64,000 bases of DNA from Clostridium beijerinckii (GTDB lineage Bacteria > Bacillota > Clostridia > Clostridiales > Clostridiaceae). A model generated the notes under the pieces. That model was not told the origin of the DNA. It saw nothing but the letters and a program-made list of their open reading frames with translations, and made no database searches. Numbering within the stretch: position 1 is the stretch's first letter; each line of letters opens with the position of its first letter. The stretch is from positions 2,818,001-2,882,000 of the forward strand of contig NZ_CP073653.1 in NCBI RefSeq assembly GCF_018223745.1, written 5' to 3'. This document shows, one piece after another, positions 7,703-17,374 of this stretch. The position numbers were made by a program, and so were the translations under genes.

Positions 7703-9145
7703 ATGTTTCAACGCGAATGCGATCAAGAAGCAAGTTATATTATAGAATCAAAAAAGAAATGTCTTGAGTTAGGGTTGGACTCAAATAATCCTAAAATGCC
7801 TAAGAATATTATGTCTGAATTGGAATTAGGACAAAAAAGAGATGCCTATGACGAAATTCTAGAAGTTGTCAAATTTTTTAGTAATAAGATGATAAAATTA
7901 TTAGAAGGCACGCCTGTATTGATAACAATTACAGATGAAGATGGATATTTGCTAGATGTTCTTGGAGATAAATCTATTAGGGAAACAATGTCTAAATTTG
8001 GAGTTAAGCCGGGTATACAATTTCGAGAAGAGGAAATGGGTACAAATGTAGTTAGTTTAACACTTAAGCAAAACCATCCAATACAACTAATAGGAAGCAA
8101 TCACTATCATAAATGCTTTCAAGACAGTGCATGTTATGGAGTTCCATTTCATTATTCAGATGATGGTAATTTATTAGGAAGTATATGTATTATGACTGCG
8201 ATTATACTTCATAATCCATTTTTTTTAATGACATTAACTACTGTAGTTGATGCAATAGAGCGTGAACTATTGCTAAGAAAGCAAAATCTAAAGATAACCG
8301 AACAAAAAGAATTATTATATGAATCAGAAAAGAGACAAAGAGAGTTTCTTGAAAAAGATTTAGCAATGAAGGATGAATTTATAACTTTAATCACACATGA
8401 ATTTAAAACGCCAATAAATGTTATTTATTCAGCTATACAATTGATTGAACATGTGTATATTAGTGAAATTCCTGAATCAGTGAATAAACTTATTGGAAGC
8501 ATAAAACGCAATACATTTAGACAATTGAGACTTGTGAATAATTTGTTAGATATTACAAAATTAAAATCGGATCAGTTTAAATTAAATTTGAAATATTTGG
8601 ATATTGTGTTTTTAACAAGATTAATTACAGAATCAATAAAAGTTTATGCGGATCAAAAGAGAATTAACCTTTATTTTAAAACTAATGTTAATAATAAAAA
8701 TATTTCAATAGATGATGAAAAATACGAACGTATAATCTTAAATTTATTATCAAACGCTATAAAATTTACACCTGAAGGAGGCTCAATAACTGTTGAGCTT
8801 AAAGAAAATAGCAATGATAAAACAGTAGATATATCTGTAACTGACACTGGGGTTGGCATACCAAAAGAGAAACATAAGGTAATATTCCATAGATTTGGAC
8901 AAGTTGAAAATAATCTTTCGAGGTTAGCAGAAGGTAGTGGTATTGGATTAGCTCTTGTAAAGATGTTAGTAATTATATTAGAAGGAGAAATAGAAGTTGA
9001 GAGTGAAGTCGGATGTGGAAGTAAGTTTACTATAACTTTACCTATTAAAGAGGAGATAGTTAATGAAGAAAGTAAAATATCACAAAGATATGATAACAGG
9101 TTAATAAATGCCATTAATGTTGAATTTTCTGATATATATTTCTAA
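7703..9145 (+). CDS. Orphan sensor histidine kinase with GAF-like input domain
   Basis: A 480-residue soluble-looking kinase without obvious membrane spans. The N-terminal part (about 40-200) resembles the GAF input domain of AcoR-type regulators. A coiled stretch follows, then HisKA with Ile-Thr-His-Glu-Phe-Lys-Thr-Pro (phospho-His at residue 232). HATPase_c has Leu-Leu-Ser-Asn-Ala-Ile-Lys-Phe-Thr-Pro, Asp-Thr-Gly-Val-Gly-Ile and Gly-Ser-Gly-Ile-Gly-Leu. No response regulator gene is adjacent. In clostridia such orphan kinases can phosphorylate Spo0A directly; that role is a guess here. Start ATG follows CAGGGGG. The signal sensed is unknown. Confidence 0.88.
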   Translation: MFQRECDQEASYIIESKKKCLELGLDSNNPKMPKNIMSELELGQKRDAYDEILEVVKFFSNKMIKLLEGTPVLITITDEDGYLLDVLGDKSIRETMSKFGVKPGIQFREEEMGTNVVSLTLKQNHPIQLIGSNHYHKCFQDSACYGVPFHYSDDGNLLGSICIMTAIILHNPFFLMTLTTVVDAIERELLLRKQNLKITEQKELLYESEKRQREFLEKDLAMKDEFITLITHEFKTPINVIYSAIQLIEHVYISEIPESVNKLIGSIKRNTFRQLRLVNNLLDITKLKSDQFKLNLKYLDIVFLTRLITESIKVYADQKRINLYFKTNVNNKNISIDDEKYERIILNLLSNAIKFTPEGGSITVELKENSNDKTVDISVTDTGVGIPKEKHKVIFHRFGQVENNLSRLAEGSGIGLALVKMLVIILEGEIEVESEVGCGSKFTITLPIKEEIVNEESKISQRYDNRLINAINVEFSDIYF

Positions 9146-9226
9146 TAATATTTAGATAGTATTTCATTTTTGATCATGAATATAAAAATTAGAAAAGGTA
9201 TAAACTAAAAAATGAGGTGAGAAAAA

Positions 9227-9355
9227 ATGACAAACTATAAATTTATTACAAATAATAATGAAAATGATTCGTCAAATACCACAAATACATCTATGCCAGC
9301 AAAAAATAGGAAAAGACATAAACCTGTAAGAGGAATTCCTAGAACTGAAATGTAA
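9227..9355 (+). CDS. Small basic hydrophilic protein, 42 residues
   Basis: Too short for most gene callers but well formed: GAGGTGAG ribosome site, ATG 9227, 42 sense codons, TAA at 9353-9355, then a strong terminator. The N-terminal half is rich in Asn, Thr and Ser; the C-terminal half is basic (Lys-Asn-Arg-Lys-Arg-His-Lys-Pro-Val-Arg). No family recognised. The composition suggests an unstructured nucleic-acid-binding or spore-type small protein, as guesswork only. Confidence 0.6.
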   Translation: MTNYKFITNNNENDSSNTTNTSMPAKNRKRHKPVRGIPRTEM

Positions 9356-9382
9356 TAAATGGCAACTATAAGTTTGTAGAAT

Positions 9383-9428
9383 GAAAAAAGTGCGGTACTA
9401 AAAATATGTTTTGGTACTGCACTTTTTA
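9383..9428 (+). terminator. Rho-independent terminator after the 42-residue ORF
   Basis: AAAAAGTGC and GTACTAAAA pair with TTTTGGTAC and GCACTTTTT with single mismatches; the run of T follows directly. Confidence 0.85.
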
Positions 9429-9536
9429 AGTTTATATAATTATAACCTAATTACTTTAAATTAAGAATATTTTTTATATTAAAACACATGATAAATTTAA
9501 ATACTATAACTCGGCGAAAAAAATGGAGGATCTATA

Positions 9537-10598
9537 ATGAGCATCTTAAAAAAAATAATAACATTTATAATTTTAGTTTTATTAATAATTACATCATTAG
9601 ATACTTCAACAAAAAATGTATGTGCTATCCCCAATTTAAGTAAAAACACTCCTATTAAAATAGCAGTGTTTTCGGATAACTCTAGCGCTATGTATATTTC
9701 TCTTCTTAAAGAAAATTTAGAACGTATTGAAAAAGAAAATGAAGACAAAGTCAAGTTTACGTTTTTTGATGCTAAAGACAATCAGGCTAAACAAAATGAA
9801 AGCATAGAGAAAGCTCTTTCGCAAGACTTTGATCTTTTTATTATAAGTATAATCTCTCCCAATTTAAAAGATGTAGAAAGTACTTTGCGCAAAATAATGG
9901 AAAAAGATATTCCTATAATTTTGAACCCTGATCCAGTACAAGAAATAATAAACTTTGTTAAACCATATAAACGTTTTGTTGTTGTCGGTGCTGATTTTGA
10001 ACAATCAGGTACTATGGAAGGGAGTATTCTTGTTAATGAATGGAGATCCAATAAGCAGATAATAGATAAAAATCACGATGATGCATTGCAGTATATTATG
10101 CTAAAAGGTAGAATCGGAAGCCCTCTAACATCGTTAAGGACAAAATACTCAATTTTAGCGCTTAATGATGCTGGAATAAAAACAGAGGAACTTGCTTCTC
10201 CATCATGTGAATGGATGGAAGATTGTGCCCAAAGTGCTGTGGAGTCATTATTTCTTAAATATGGTGACAAAATTGAAGCAATAGTTTCAAATAATGATGC
10301 GATGGCAATAGGAGCGGTTGAAGCTTTGCAGAAATATGGATACAACAAAGGCGGTAAATCTAAAACAATTCCAGTTGTAGGTATTGACGGCATGCCAACT
10401 GCTAAAGATTTTATAAAAAAAGGTTTTATGTCGGGAACTGTTGTTGTAGAACCTAGCGATCTTGCTGAAGCTCTTTATTCTATCGGTATGAATTTGGCTT
10501 ATGGTAAATCACCCCTTGAAAACACTAAATATAAATTTGATGAAACTGGATTTAGAGTTCATTTAAAGTATAATGAATTCATAAAGTGGTTGAAGTAA
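9537..10598 (+). CDS. Exported galactose-binding-like protein (periplasmic binding protein type 1), orphan
   Basis: A 353-residue protein with an N-terminal Lys-Lys-Ile-Ile start and one hydrophobic export segment (about 5-25) but no lipobox cysteine. The rest is the ribose/galactose-binding fold: Ile-Lys-Ile-Ala-Val-Phe-Ser-Asp at the first strand, Ile-Ile-Leu-Asn-Pro-Asp-Pro in the hinge region, Ser-Asn-Asn-Asp-Ala-Met-Ala-Ile-Gly-Ala and Val-Val-Gly-Ile-Asp-Gly. These match MglB-type proteins. No ABC ATPase or permease is nearby, so it may serve a sensor or chemoreceptor, perhaps the kinase upstream, rather than transport. Start follows GGAGGATC. Confidence 0.82.
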   Translation: MSILKKIITFIILVLLIITSLDTSTKNVCAIPNLSKNTPIKIAVFSDNSSAMYISLLKENLERIEKENEDKVKFTFFDAKDNQAKQNESIEKALSQDFDLFIISIISPNLKDVESTLRKIMEKDIPIILNPDPVQEIINFVKPYKRFVVVGADFEQSGTMEGSILVNEWRSNKQIIDKNHDDALQYIMLKGRIGSPLTSLRTKYSILALNDAGIKTEELASPSCEWMEDCAQSAVESLFLKYGDKIEAIVSNNDAMAIGAVEALQKYGYNKGGKSKTIPVVGIDGMPTAKDFIKKGFMSGTVVVEPSDLAEALYSIGMNLAYGKSPLENTKYKFDETGFRVHLKYNEFIKWLK

Positions 10599-10883
10599 TG
10601 AGAGTTTAATTAGCATTAAAATAATTAATAATGCGAAGTGCTGTGTGAAATCTAAACAATTCAAGATTTTTGCATTTTAAATGGAATTAATATTATTTAA
10701 ATTTAGAATTGGTAAAATATTTTTATAAAAGAATTGCTTATAGAATTAGCTGCCTTGGCATATTGTGATTTAAATTTAGGAAATTAAAATTAAATTTTTA
10801 TTTTAATAGAAGAATTTAATGAATAATTATCATATTCTAATATATAATAAACAATCTAGATAAGAAAAAGGGGTGCAGCTAAA
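10599..10883. other. Gap, AT-rich, no clear signal
   Basis: No terminator with a T run or convincing -35/-10 pair was found. A TTGGCA near 10755 lacks the matching -12 element. Confidence 0.5.
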
Positions 10884-11183
10884 TTGACAAAAATATATGA
10901 TGTTGTATTAAATGCTCCATTTGGTAGTCAGCAGGGCAGAATTACTTTTGTAATAAATGGTGAATCTTTAACAGGAGCAATTGATGGAATGGGATTTAAA
11001 AGCAAATTCAATAACGGAAGAATTCATGGAAACAATTTTGAATTTTCTGGAGAAATAAAAATTCTATTGGCCAAGTTAAAATATTCTGCTAAAGGTATTT
11101 TAAATGGTAATCTATTGTCAGCATCTGTTGATACAAAATATGGAACATTCTCTGTAACAGGAAGTCTTATATCTCAATCTTAA
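10884..11183 (+). CDS. Small all-beta protein of unknown function, 99 residues
   Basis: Begins with TTG at 10884 after AAAAGGGG about ten bases upstream. The sequence alternates polar and hydrophobic residues with regular Gly-Asn turns, suggesting a small beta barrel or sandwich with about eight strands. Repeats of the pattern Ile-Xaa-Gly-Asn hint at internal similarity between halves. There is no signal peptide or membrane span. I do not recognise the family. It stands alone between gaps. Confidence 0.7.
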   Translation: MTKIYDVVLNAPFGSQQGRITFVINGESLTGAIDGMGFKSKFNNGRIHGNNFEFSGEIKILLAKLKYSAKGILNGNLLSASVDTKYGTFSVTGSLISQS

Positions 11184-11274
11184 TGTCAATTTAAACAAGA
11201 TAAATATAAGAGATAACAAAAATATTTGAAATGAAAAATGATGAAAAATACGTTTAGATAATATAAATCTTTGT

Positions 11275-11316
11275 TAGACAGTAAATTTATTAAATTAGAT
11301 TTACTGTCTATATTAA
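11275..11316 (+). terminator. Inverted repeat after the 99-residue ORF
   Basis: TAGACAGTAAAT (11275-11286) and ATTTACTGTCTA (11299-11310) are a perfect 12-bp inverted repeat. The T run is weak (TATTAATTATT), so it may be a terminator or an operator. The rest of the 11184-11561 gap shows nothing clear. Confidence 0.6.
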
Positions 11317-11561
11317 TTATTAGGATAATTAGTAGAAGTTGAACTTATATTGAATAAATAGTATTCGGCAATTATTTAAAAAGTGAAAAGTATTATTGCT
11401 GTGATTATTTACAAGAGTATAATAATTGGACATAAGCAGATAATAAAAAGGGCTGTAATTATGTAAATATGATAGAAATTAAGAAAAATACTTTTGGTTA
11501 TATATCGTTTTTAATTATAAAATAAAAGAAATAAAATACAAAAGAAGAAAGGAGAGATATA

Positions 11562-13034
11562 ATGCAAGATATAAAAATAAAATCAGAAACAGGATGGAAA
11601 TTAGATAATACTTATGCTGATTTGCCAAAAACACTTTTTAGCAAGCAAAATCCAACACCTGTAAAGGCGCCTAAATTAGTTATTCTTAATCAGCCGCTTG
11701 CAGAATCATTAGGGCTGAAGGCAGAATTTCTTCACGATAGTGACAATGTAGCAATCTTTGCTGGAAATAAAATAGAAGAAGGCAGTTTACCTATTGCACA
11801 AGCTTATGCAGGACATCAATTTGGCTATTTTAATATGTTAGGTGATGGTAGAGCTATATTACTTGGTGAACAAATTACGCCAAGTGGTGAAAAAATTGAT
11901 ATTCAGCTAAAGGGATCAGGCAGAACACCGTACTCTAGAGGTGGTGATGGAAGAGCAGCGCTTGGACCAATGTTGCGTGAATATATTATTAGTGAAGCAA
12001 TGCAAGGTCTTGGAATTCCAACAACTCGGAGTCTAGCAGTAGTGACAACTGGAGAACCTGTAATTAGAGAAAAAGTGCTCTCAGGTGCTATTCTAACTCG
12101 GGTAGCTTCAAGCCATATTAGAGTCGCTACCTTTCAGTATGCTGCAAAGTGGGGAACTATAGAGGAACTCAAATCACTAGCTGATTATACTATTAAACGT
12201 CATTTTTCTGATATTGATAACTTAGAGAATCCTTATATTTTTTTACTCCAAGAAGTTATTAAACGGCAAGCTTCATTGATATCAAAATGGCAATTAATCG
12301 GTTTTATTCATGGAGTTATGAATACTGACAACATGGCTATTAGTGGAGAAACTATAGATTATGGACCTTGTGCCTTTATGGATACATATGATCCGGAAAC
12401 AGTATTTAGTTCTATTGATAGAGAAGGAAGATATTCATATGGAAATCAACCACCTATAGCTGAATGGAATTTAGCTAGATTTGCTGAAACTTTGTTGCCA
12501 TTACTTCATAACAATCATGAAAAATCAGTAGAAATTGCACAAAATGAACTTTCAAAGTTTGCGGATTTATATCACGATAATTGGATTAGAGGAATGATAT
12601 CAAAACTCGGAATATTCAATAAAGAATCACAAGATGAAGCTCTTATTGAAAATTTGCTAAGTATTATGTATAAATATAAGGCAGATTATACTAATACATT
12701 TAGTGCTTTAACTTTAGATAAGTATTCTGATATAGAGTTATTTAAGTCTAAAGAATTTGAGAAATGGCATGAATTATGGAATGCAAGATTAAATAGACAG
12801 AAGGAATCTAAAGAGTCTTCAAATATATTGATGAAAAATTCAAATCCTTATGTGATACCGCGTAATTATAGAGTTGAGGAAGCATTGTCGGCTGCGGAAA
12901 AAGGCGACTATACCGTTATGAATAAACTATTAAATGTACTATCTAATCCTTACGCATATTCAGATAATCAATCTGAATATGAAAAATTGCCTCCAAAATC
13001 TTGCGGCTCGTATCGAACTTATTGTGGAACCTAA
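11562..13034 (+). CDS. selO: Protein adenylyltransferase SelO (YdiU/UPF0061)
   Basis: A 490-residue pseudokinase-fold enzyme that transfers AMP from ATP to protein Ser/Thr/Tyr, as shown for the family. Recognisable blocks are Ala-Gly-His-Gln-Phe-Gly, Leu-Gly-Asp-Gly-Arg-Ala, [11 protein letters not shown], Gly-Asp-Gly-Arg-Ala-Ala, Gly-Val-Met-Asn-Thr-Asp-Asn and Tyr-Gly-Pro-Cys-Ala-Phe-Met-Asp. The C-terminus ends [11 protein letters not shown] with the Cys pair where eukaryotic SelO has Sec. Start has GAAAGGAG. It stands alone with its own terminator. The family is linked to redox stress; no regulatory site was recognised. Confidence 0.95.
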   Translation: MQDIKIKSETGWKLDNTYADLPKTLFSKQNPTPVKAPKLVILNQPLAESLGLKAEFLHDSDNVAIFAGNKIEEGSLPIAQAYAGHQFGYFNMLGDGRAILLGEQITPSGEKIDIQLKGSGRTPYSRGGDGRAALGPMLREYIISEAMQGLGIPTTRSLAVVTTGEPVIREKVLSGAILTRVASSHIRVATFQYAAKWGTIEELKSLADYTIKRHFSDIDNLENPYIFLLQEVIKRQASLISKWQLIGFIHGVMNTDNMAISGETIDYGPCAFMDTYDPETVFSSIDREGRYSYGNQPPIAEWNLARFAETLLPLLHNNHEKSVEIAQNELSKFADLYHDNWIRGMISKLGIFNKESQDEALIENLLSIMYKYKADYTNTFSALTLDKYSDIELFKSKEFEKWHELWNARLNRQKESKESSNILMKNSNPYVIPRNYRVEEALSAAEKGDYTVMNKLLNVLSNPYAYSDNQSEYEKLPPKSCGSYRTYCGT

Positions 13035-13081
13035 TTTTAAATAATAATATTAATAAATTTTTAATAAAATAAAAAATACCT

Positions 13082-13115
13082 AAAAAAGGGCGAGACATAA
13101 TATAGCCCTTTTTTC
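13082..13115 (+). terminator. Rho-independent terminator after selO
   Basis: AAAAAAGGGC pairs with GCCCTTTTTT around a 13-base loop. Confidence 0.9.
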
Positions 13116-13267
13116 ATTTTGTGAAATATACATAAATCATTGGGATTATGTATTTAAGATAATAAAAATATTAGAATTATTATGTAAAACTAAAACTAAT
13201 TTTAATAAAAAATCATATAAAAAATTTAAAAAGTAATAAAAAAGACATAAAATTTATACGTTTACAC

Positions 13268-13296
13268 TTAACAACTAATGAAATTTATGGTATAAT
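13268..13296 (+). promoter_or_regulatory. Sigma-A type promoter for the 3D-domain gene
   Basis: TTAACA (13268-13273), 17-base spacer, TATAAT (13291-13296). Confidence 0.75.
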
Positions 13297-13333
13297 AAAA
13301 AACGTATTCTGGAAATTGAAAAGGAGAGATTTG

Positions 13334-13747
13334 ATGTCAAAAAGTTATCAATGGATAAAAGTTGCAAAAAAATCAATCGTTTTTTCTGTAGCTTTGAGTA
13401 TTTATTTAGGTATTGGAACTGCTTTTTCAGCTAAAGCAGCTACGACACAAAATAAAGATATAATCTGCTCAACAACAGCGTACACAGCGGAGTCAGGAAG
13501 TGTGACAGCAAGCGGAAAAATAGCAAAGAGAAATGCAAGTGGGATAAGTACAGTAGCAGTGGATCCAAGCGTAATTCCTTTTGGAACATATTTATATATA
13601 GAAGGTTATGGATATGCAATAGCTGCAGATAGTGGAAGTGCTATAAAAGGCAATTCTATTGATGTTTATTTTGATAGCGATAGTGAATGTGATAATTGGG
13701 GTAGGAAAACTGTTAAGGTTACGGTATTTGGAAAATCCGACAATTAA
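13334..13747 (+). CDS. Secreted 3D-domain protein, 137 residues
   Basis: Export signal at residues about 8-37 ending Ala-Lys-Ala-Ala, then a 3D domain named after three conserved Asp: Val-Ala-Val-Asp-Pro-Ser-Val-Ile-Pro-Phe-Gly-Thr, Ala-Ala-Asp-Ser-Gly and Ile-Asp-Val-Tyr-Phe. This double-psi barrel is the catalytic part of MltA and of RpfB/YabE-type proteins, so a peptidoglycan-cleaving role outside the cell is likely. The frame can begin at a TTG at 13316, but ATG 13334 has AAGGAG correctly placed. A second 3D protein is encoded at 32850. Confidence 0.87.
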   Translation: MSKSYQWIKVAKKSIVFSVALSIYLGIGTAFSAKAATTQNKDIICSTTAYTAESGSVTASGKIAKRNASGISTVAVDPSVIPFGTYLYIEGYGYAIAADSGSAIKGNSIDVYFDSDSECDNWGRKTVKVTVFGKSDN

Positions 13748-13920
13748 AGAAAAATGAAAATGTTTAACTAATCTAAATAAGTGTTAAAATAATTGATAAT
13801 CGCAATTCTAATAATTAAATCTAGGAAGCAATTAATTCAGATTGAGTTAGACAAGCTTGTTTAGAGATCAGTGATACTTAAATTTATAAAGAGAATATTC
13901 AATTATTATAATATCTAAAA

Positions 13921-13955
13921 GGAAGTGTTTCTAAATATAGGGACACTTTTTTTAT
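13921..13955 (+). terminator. Rho-independent terminator after the 3D gene
   Basis: AAGTGT (13923-13928) pairs with ACACTT (13943-13948), extended by TTC/GG pairs, followed by a T run. The rest of the 13748-14194 gap contains only the promoter listed next. Confidence 0.8.
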
Positions 13956-14107
13956 TTGAAAAGAGGAAAATTAATATAGTATTATTGATAAAATATCAAC
14001 AATATCTTAATTATTTTGAAGGTCTATCAATAAAATGTTCTTTATAAAGATAAAAAATAAAAATAATGCACTATATATTAACTAATTAATAATATAAAGT
14101 AATAAGA

Positions 14108-14136
14108 TTGACAAACTAGTAAATAGTTGTTAGTAT
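14108..14136 (+). promoter_or_regulatory. Promoter of the amino acid ABC operon
   Basis: TTGACA (14108-14113), 17-base spacer, TAGTAT (14131-14136), about 60 bases upstream of the first permease gene. Confidence 0.65.
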
Positions 14137-14194
14137 AAAAGTATTCCTACAAGAATTGTATGAATTAAAAAAAGAATTAAAAGGTGATAATTAA

Positions 14195-14860
14195 ATGAAT
14201 ATTGACTGGAATTTCGTAGTGACTAATTTGCCTTTGTATGAGAAAGCTGCATGGCTCACATTAAAGTTAGCTATTGTAGGAATACTTTTATCATTGGTAA
14301 TAGGATTACTATGCGGAATAATATTATACTTTAAAGTAAGAGTTTTGGATAAAATCGTACAAGCTTATATTGAGCTTTCGAGAAATACTCCACTACTTGT
14401 GCAGATATTTTTTCTGTATTTTGGTTTGCCTAAATTAGGATTTAAAATGGGCGAAGCTACTTGTGCTATAATTGGTTTAGCATTTCTTGGTGGTAGTTAT
14501 ATGGCTGAAGCTTTTAGAAGCGGAGTTGAAGCTGTAAGTAAAACACAAATTGAATCTGGCATAAGTATTGGTCTTTCAAATGGCCAACTTATTAGATATG
14601 TCATAATTCCACAAGCTTTTTCAGTAAGTATGCCTTCAATAAGTGCAAATTGCATATTTTTATTGAAAGAAACTTCTGTGCTTGGAGCTATATCAATAAT
14701 GGATCTCACAAATTTAACAAAAGATTTAATAGGAATGTACTATAGAACTTTTGAATCATTATCATTGCTAGTTTTGATTTATCTTATCATGATTCTACCT
14801 TTATCATTTCTAATGTCTTGGATAGAAAGGAAGGTTCGATATGCAGAATTCGGCAATTAG
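14195..14860 (+). CDS. Polar amino acid ABC transporter permease 1
   Basis: HisMQ-type inner-membrane permease of 221 residues with about five membrane spans. The cytoplasmic EAA loop is recognisable as Glu-Ala-Phe-Arg-Ser-Gly-Val-Glu-Ala-Val followed by Gln-Ile-Glu-Ser-Gly and Ile-Ile-Pro-Gln-Ala-Phe. First gene of a four-gene operon; its last 20 bases overlap the next permease, implying translational coupling. Substrate class (Gln, Glu/Asp, His or Cys-like) cannot be set from the permease alone. Confidence 0.92.
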   Translation: MNIDWNFVVTNLPLYEKAAWLTLKLAIVGILLSLVIGLLCGIILYFKVRVLDKIVQAYIELSRNTPLLVQIFFLYFGLPKLGFKMGEATCAIIGLAFLGGSYMAEAFRSGVEAVSKTQIESGISIGLSNGQLIRYVIIPQAFSVSMPSISANCIFLLKETSVLGAISIMDLTNLTKDLIGMYYRTFESLSLLVLIYLIMILPLSFLMSWIERKVRYAEFGN

Positions 14861-15518
14861 TGTTATTTTTCAAGAAAACAATATTAAGCGTTTATTTGAA
14901 GGTCTGTTTGTAACAGCAGAAATTGCTTTTATATCTATTATTATAGGATCTATACTAGGAATACTTATAGGTTTGAGTAGGACTACAAAATCGAAGGCGA
15001 TACTTTTTATTAACAGAGTTTACCTAGAAGCTTTTAGAATAATACCAACGTTAGTTTGGTTATTTGTATTCTACTTTGGAGTTACTACAGCATTAAATAT
15101 AAACCTTAGTGGAGAAGTTGTTTCTGTTATTGTATTCAGTCTTTGGGGCGCAGCAGAAATGGGAGATATAGTAAGAGGATCTCTTCAATCATTACCAAAA
15201 CATCAGATTGAATCGGGGAAGGCTTTAGGTTTAAATTATTATCAAATATATAGATATGTACTTATGCCTCAAGCTATAAGAAGAATGATACCTGGAACCA
15301 TCAATTTAGCAACTAGAATGATTAAAACTACTTCGCTTGTAGTTTTAATAGGTGTTATAGATGTAGTTAAGATGGGTCAGCAGATTATTGAAAGTTCAAG
15401 ATTTCAGTTTCCTACTGCTTCTTTCTGGATTTATGGTTTTATATTCTTCTTGTACTTTATAATATGTTATCCACTATCAAAAATATCGAAAAGACTAGAA
15501 TCAAAGTGGAATAATTAG
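14841..15518 (+). CDS. Polar amino acid ABC transporter permease 2
   Basis: Second HisMQ-family permease, 225 residues, paralogous to the previous gene, with the EAA-like loop [16 protein letters not shown] and Leu-Met-Pro-Gln-Ala-Ile. It would form a heterodimer with permease 1. The start overlaps permease 1 by 20 bases and uses an AAAGGAAGG site inside that gene. Confidence 0.92.
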   Translation: MQNSAISVIFQENNIKRLFEGLFVTAEIAFISIIIGSILGILIGLSRTTKSKAILFINRVYLEAFRIIPTLVWLFVFYFGVTTALNINLSGEVVSVIVFSLWGAAEMGDIVRGSLQSLPKHQIESGKALGLNYYQIYRYVLMPQAIRRMIPGTINLATRMIKTTSLVVLIGVIDVVKMGQQIIESSRFQFPTASFWIYGFIFFLYFIICYPLSKISKRLESKWNN

Positions 15519-15529
15519 GAGGAACATAC

Positions 15530-16279
15530 ATGGATAAGAATAATAATCCTGTCTTGCTTGAAATACAGGATGTTCACAAAAAATACGATGAAAAAGAAAT
15601 ATTGAAAGGTATTAACTTAAGCCTTCACAAAGGAGAAGTATTAGTTATTTTAGGACCTTCAGGCTGTGGAAAAAGTACTTTTTTGAGATGTCTTAATGGA
15701 CTAGAAAAAATTCAAGGTGGAGATATTAAATTTAAGGAACAAAGTTTTACAGATAAAAATGCCGATTGGCAAAAGATTCACGAGAGAATAGGAATGGTTT
15801 TTCAAAACTATGAATTATTTCCTCATATGACAGTTATTGAAAACATACTTTTAGGTCCTTTAAAGGTTCAGAAAAGAGAGAAATCTGAGGCACTTGCTCA
15901 AGCAGAACAACTTTTAAATAAGGTTGGATTACTTGACAGGAAAGATTCATATCCACGTCAACTTTCGGGGGGCCAAAAGCAAAGAATAGCTATAGTTAGG
16001 GCATTATGTATGAATCCAGAAATAATACTTTTTGATGAAGTAACAGCATCTCTTGACCCAGAAATGGTAAGGGAAGTACTAGATGTTATATTAGGCTTAG
16101 CTAAGCAAGGCATGACTATGGTAATTGTCACACATGAAATGGGATTTGCTCAATCAGTGGCAGATAGAATAATCTTTATGGATGAGGGTAAAATATGTGA
16201 AGAGTCGGGATCAAAAGAATTCTTTACAAATCCAAAGACAGAACGTGCTAAGCACTTTCTAAATATATTTCAATTTTAA
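15530..16279 (+). CDS. glnQ: Polar amino acid ABC transporter ATPase
   Basis: A 249-residue ATP-binding subunit. Walker A is Gly-Pro-Ser-Gly-Cys-Gly-Lys-Ser-Thr, the Q-loop is Met-Val-Phe-Gln-Asn-Tyr, the signature is Leu-Ser-Gly-Gly-Gln-Lys-Gln-Arg, Walker B is Ile-Ile-Leu-Phe-Asp-Glu-Val, and the switch His is in Val-Thr-His-Glu-Met-Gly. It is of the GlnQ/HisP group. It lies 11 bases after permease 2 with AGGAGG in between. The symbol is by family resemblance; glutamine specificity is not shown. Confidence 0.93.
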   Translation: MDKNNNPVLLEIQDVHKKYDEKEILKGINLSLHKGEVLVILGPSGCGKSTFLRCLNGLEKIQGGDIKFKEQSFTDKNADWQKIHERIGMVFQNYELFPHMTVIENILLGPLKVQKREKSEALAQAEQLLNKVGLLDRKDSYPRQLSGGQKQRIAIVRALCMNPEIILFDEVTASLDPEMVREVLDVILGLAKQGMTMVIVTHEMGFAQSVADRIIFMDEGKICEESGSKEFFTNPKTERAKHFLNIFQF

Positions 16280-16303
16280 TTATTAATAGGGGGATGACAA
16301 AAT

Positions 16304-17176
16304 ATGAAAAGCATAAAAAAAATAGTAGCAGCTTTACTTTTAAGTACTGTAGTAGTTGGAAGTTTTGTTGGCTGTGGTAATTCAGCACAAACTAATAAAG
16401 GTGATTCTAATAAAGCAGCGTCTAGCTCTTTAGAAGACATAAAAAAACGTGGAACTATAAAGATTGGTGTGTTTAGTGATAAAGCTCCATTTGGATATGT
16501 TGACTCAGAAGGAAAAAACCAAGGATTTGATGTATATGTTGCAAAGAGATTTGCTAAAGATTTACTTGGAGATGAGTCAAAAGTTGAATTTGTTTTAGTT
16601 GATGCAGCAAGTAGAGTTTCTTATTTAGAATCTAAAAAAGTGGATATAATAATGGCTAACTTTACTGTTACTGATGAGAGAAAAGAAAAAGTTGATTTTG
16701 CAAATCCTTATATGAAAGTATCACTTGGTGTAGTTTCACCAGATGGCGCTAAAATTACTTCGGAAGATCAACTTAAAGGCAAGAAGGTTATTGTAGCTAA
16801 GGGAACAACTGCTGAAACTTATATGACTAAAAATCATCCAGACGTTGAACTTGTGAAATATGAACAATATTCAGAAATATTCCAAGCATTAAAAGATAAA
16901 CGTGGTGACGCTATATTAAGTGATAACACAGAAGTTATTGCATGGGCTAAAGATAACCCAGGATTCTCTGTTGGTATACCATCACTTGGAAGCACAGATA
17001 CCATTGCTCCAGCTGTTACTAAAGGTAATACAGAACTTAGAGATTGGATTAATACTGAACTTGAAAACTTAGGTAAAGAGAACTTTGTTCACAAAGCTTA
17101 TGATGAAACATTAAAATCAGTATATGGTGCTGAATTTGAAGATAGCCTTGTAGTTGAAGGTGGAAAAATACAATAA
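16304..17176 (+). CDS. Polar amino acid ABC transporter substrate-binding lipoprotein
   Basis: A 290-residue type-3 solute-binding protein. The signal peptide ends in a lipobox Val-Gly-Cys-Gly at residue about 24, so it is a membrane-anchored lipoprotein. The mature part begins with a Ser/Lys-rich linker, then Ile-Lys-Lys-Arg-Gly-Thr-Ile-Lys-Ile-Gly-Val, Gly-Phe-Asp-Val-Tyr-Val-Ala and Arg-Lys-Glu-Lys-Val-Asp-Phe-Ala, close in style to PEB1-like aspartate/glutamate binders and cystine binders. Last gene of the operon, followed by a strong terminator. Confidence 0.92.
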   Translation: MKSIKKIVAALLLSTVVVGSFVGCGNSAQTNKGDSNKAASSSLEDIKKRGTIKIGVFSDKAPFGYVDSEGKNQGFDVYVAKRFAKDLLGDESKVEFVLVDAASRVSYLESKKVDIIMANFTVTDERKEKVDFANPYMKVSLGVVSPDGAKITSEDQLKGKKVIVAKGTTAETYMTKNHPDVELVKYEQYSEIFQALKDKRGDAILSDNTEVIAWAKDNPGFSVGIPSLGSTDTIAPAVTKGNTELRDWINTELENLGKENFVHKAYDETLKSVYGAEFEDSLVVEGGKIQ

Positions 17177-17184
17177 GATTTTTT

Positions 17185-17224
17185 AAAGGATGAGGATGCA
17201 ATGCAATCTTCATCCTTTATTTTT
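17185..17224 (+). terminator. Rho-independent terminator of the ABC operon
   Basis: AAAGGATGA pairs perfectly with TCATCCTTT, followed by ATTTTTAT. Confidence 0.85.
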
Positions 17225-17323
17225 ATACACCCGAATTATACACTGTAATCAATGTTTAAGAAGTATTATGCTCAGCTAGTATTTTAAAGCGCTTAATTAA
17301 AGTTTTATAAGAAAGTTATGGTT

Positions 17324-17374
17324 TGTAAAGAGAATAAAAAAGAAGATACATTCGCCTGGGATTTTGTTCTTGTT
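17324..17374 (+). repeat. Dispersed intergenic repeat, copy B (internally deleted)
   Basis: It begins with the same GAGAATAAAAAAGAA and ATTCGCCTG as copy A (1906-2022), then jumps directly to the GATTTTGTTCTT end. The missing part is exactly the segment between the two CGCCTG direct repeats, as expected from deletion by recombination or slippage. The remainder of the 17177-17620 gap holds no other clear signal. Confidence 0.75.

Noticed and set aside
10754-10775. TTGGCA as a further sigma-54 promoter
   Set aside because: No GC at the -12 position at the required spacing.
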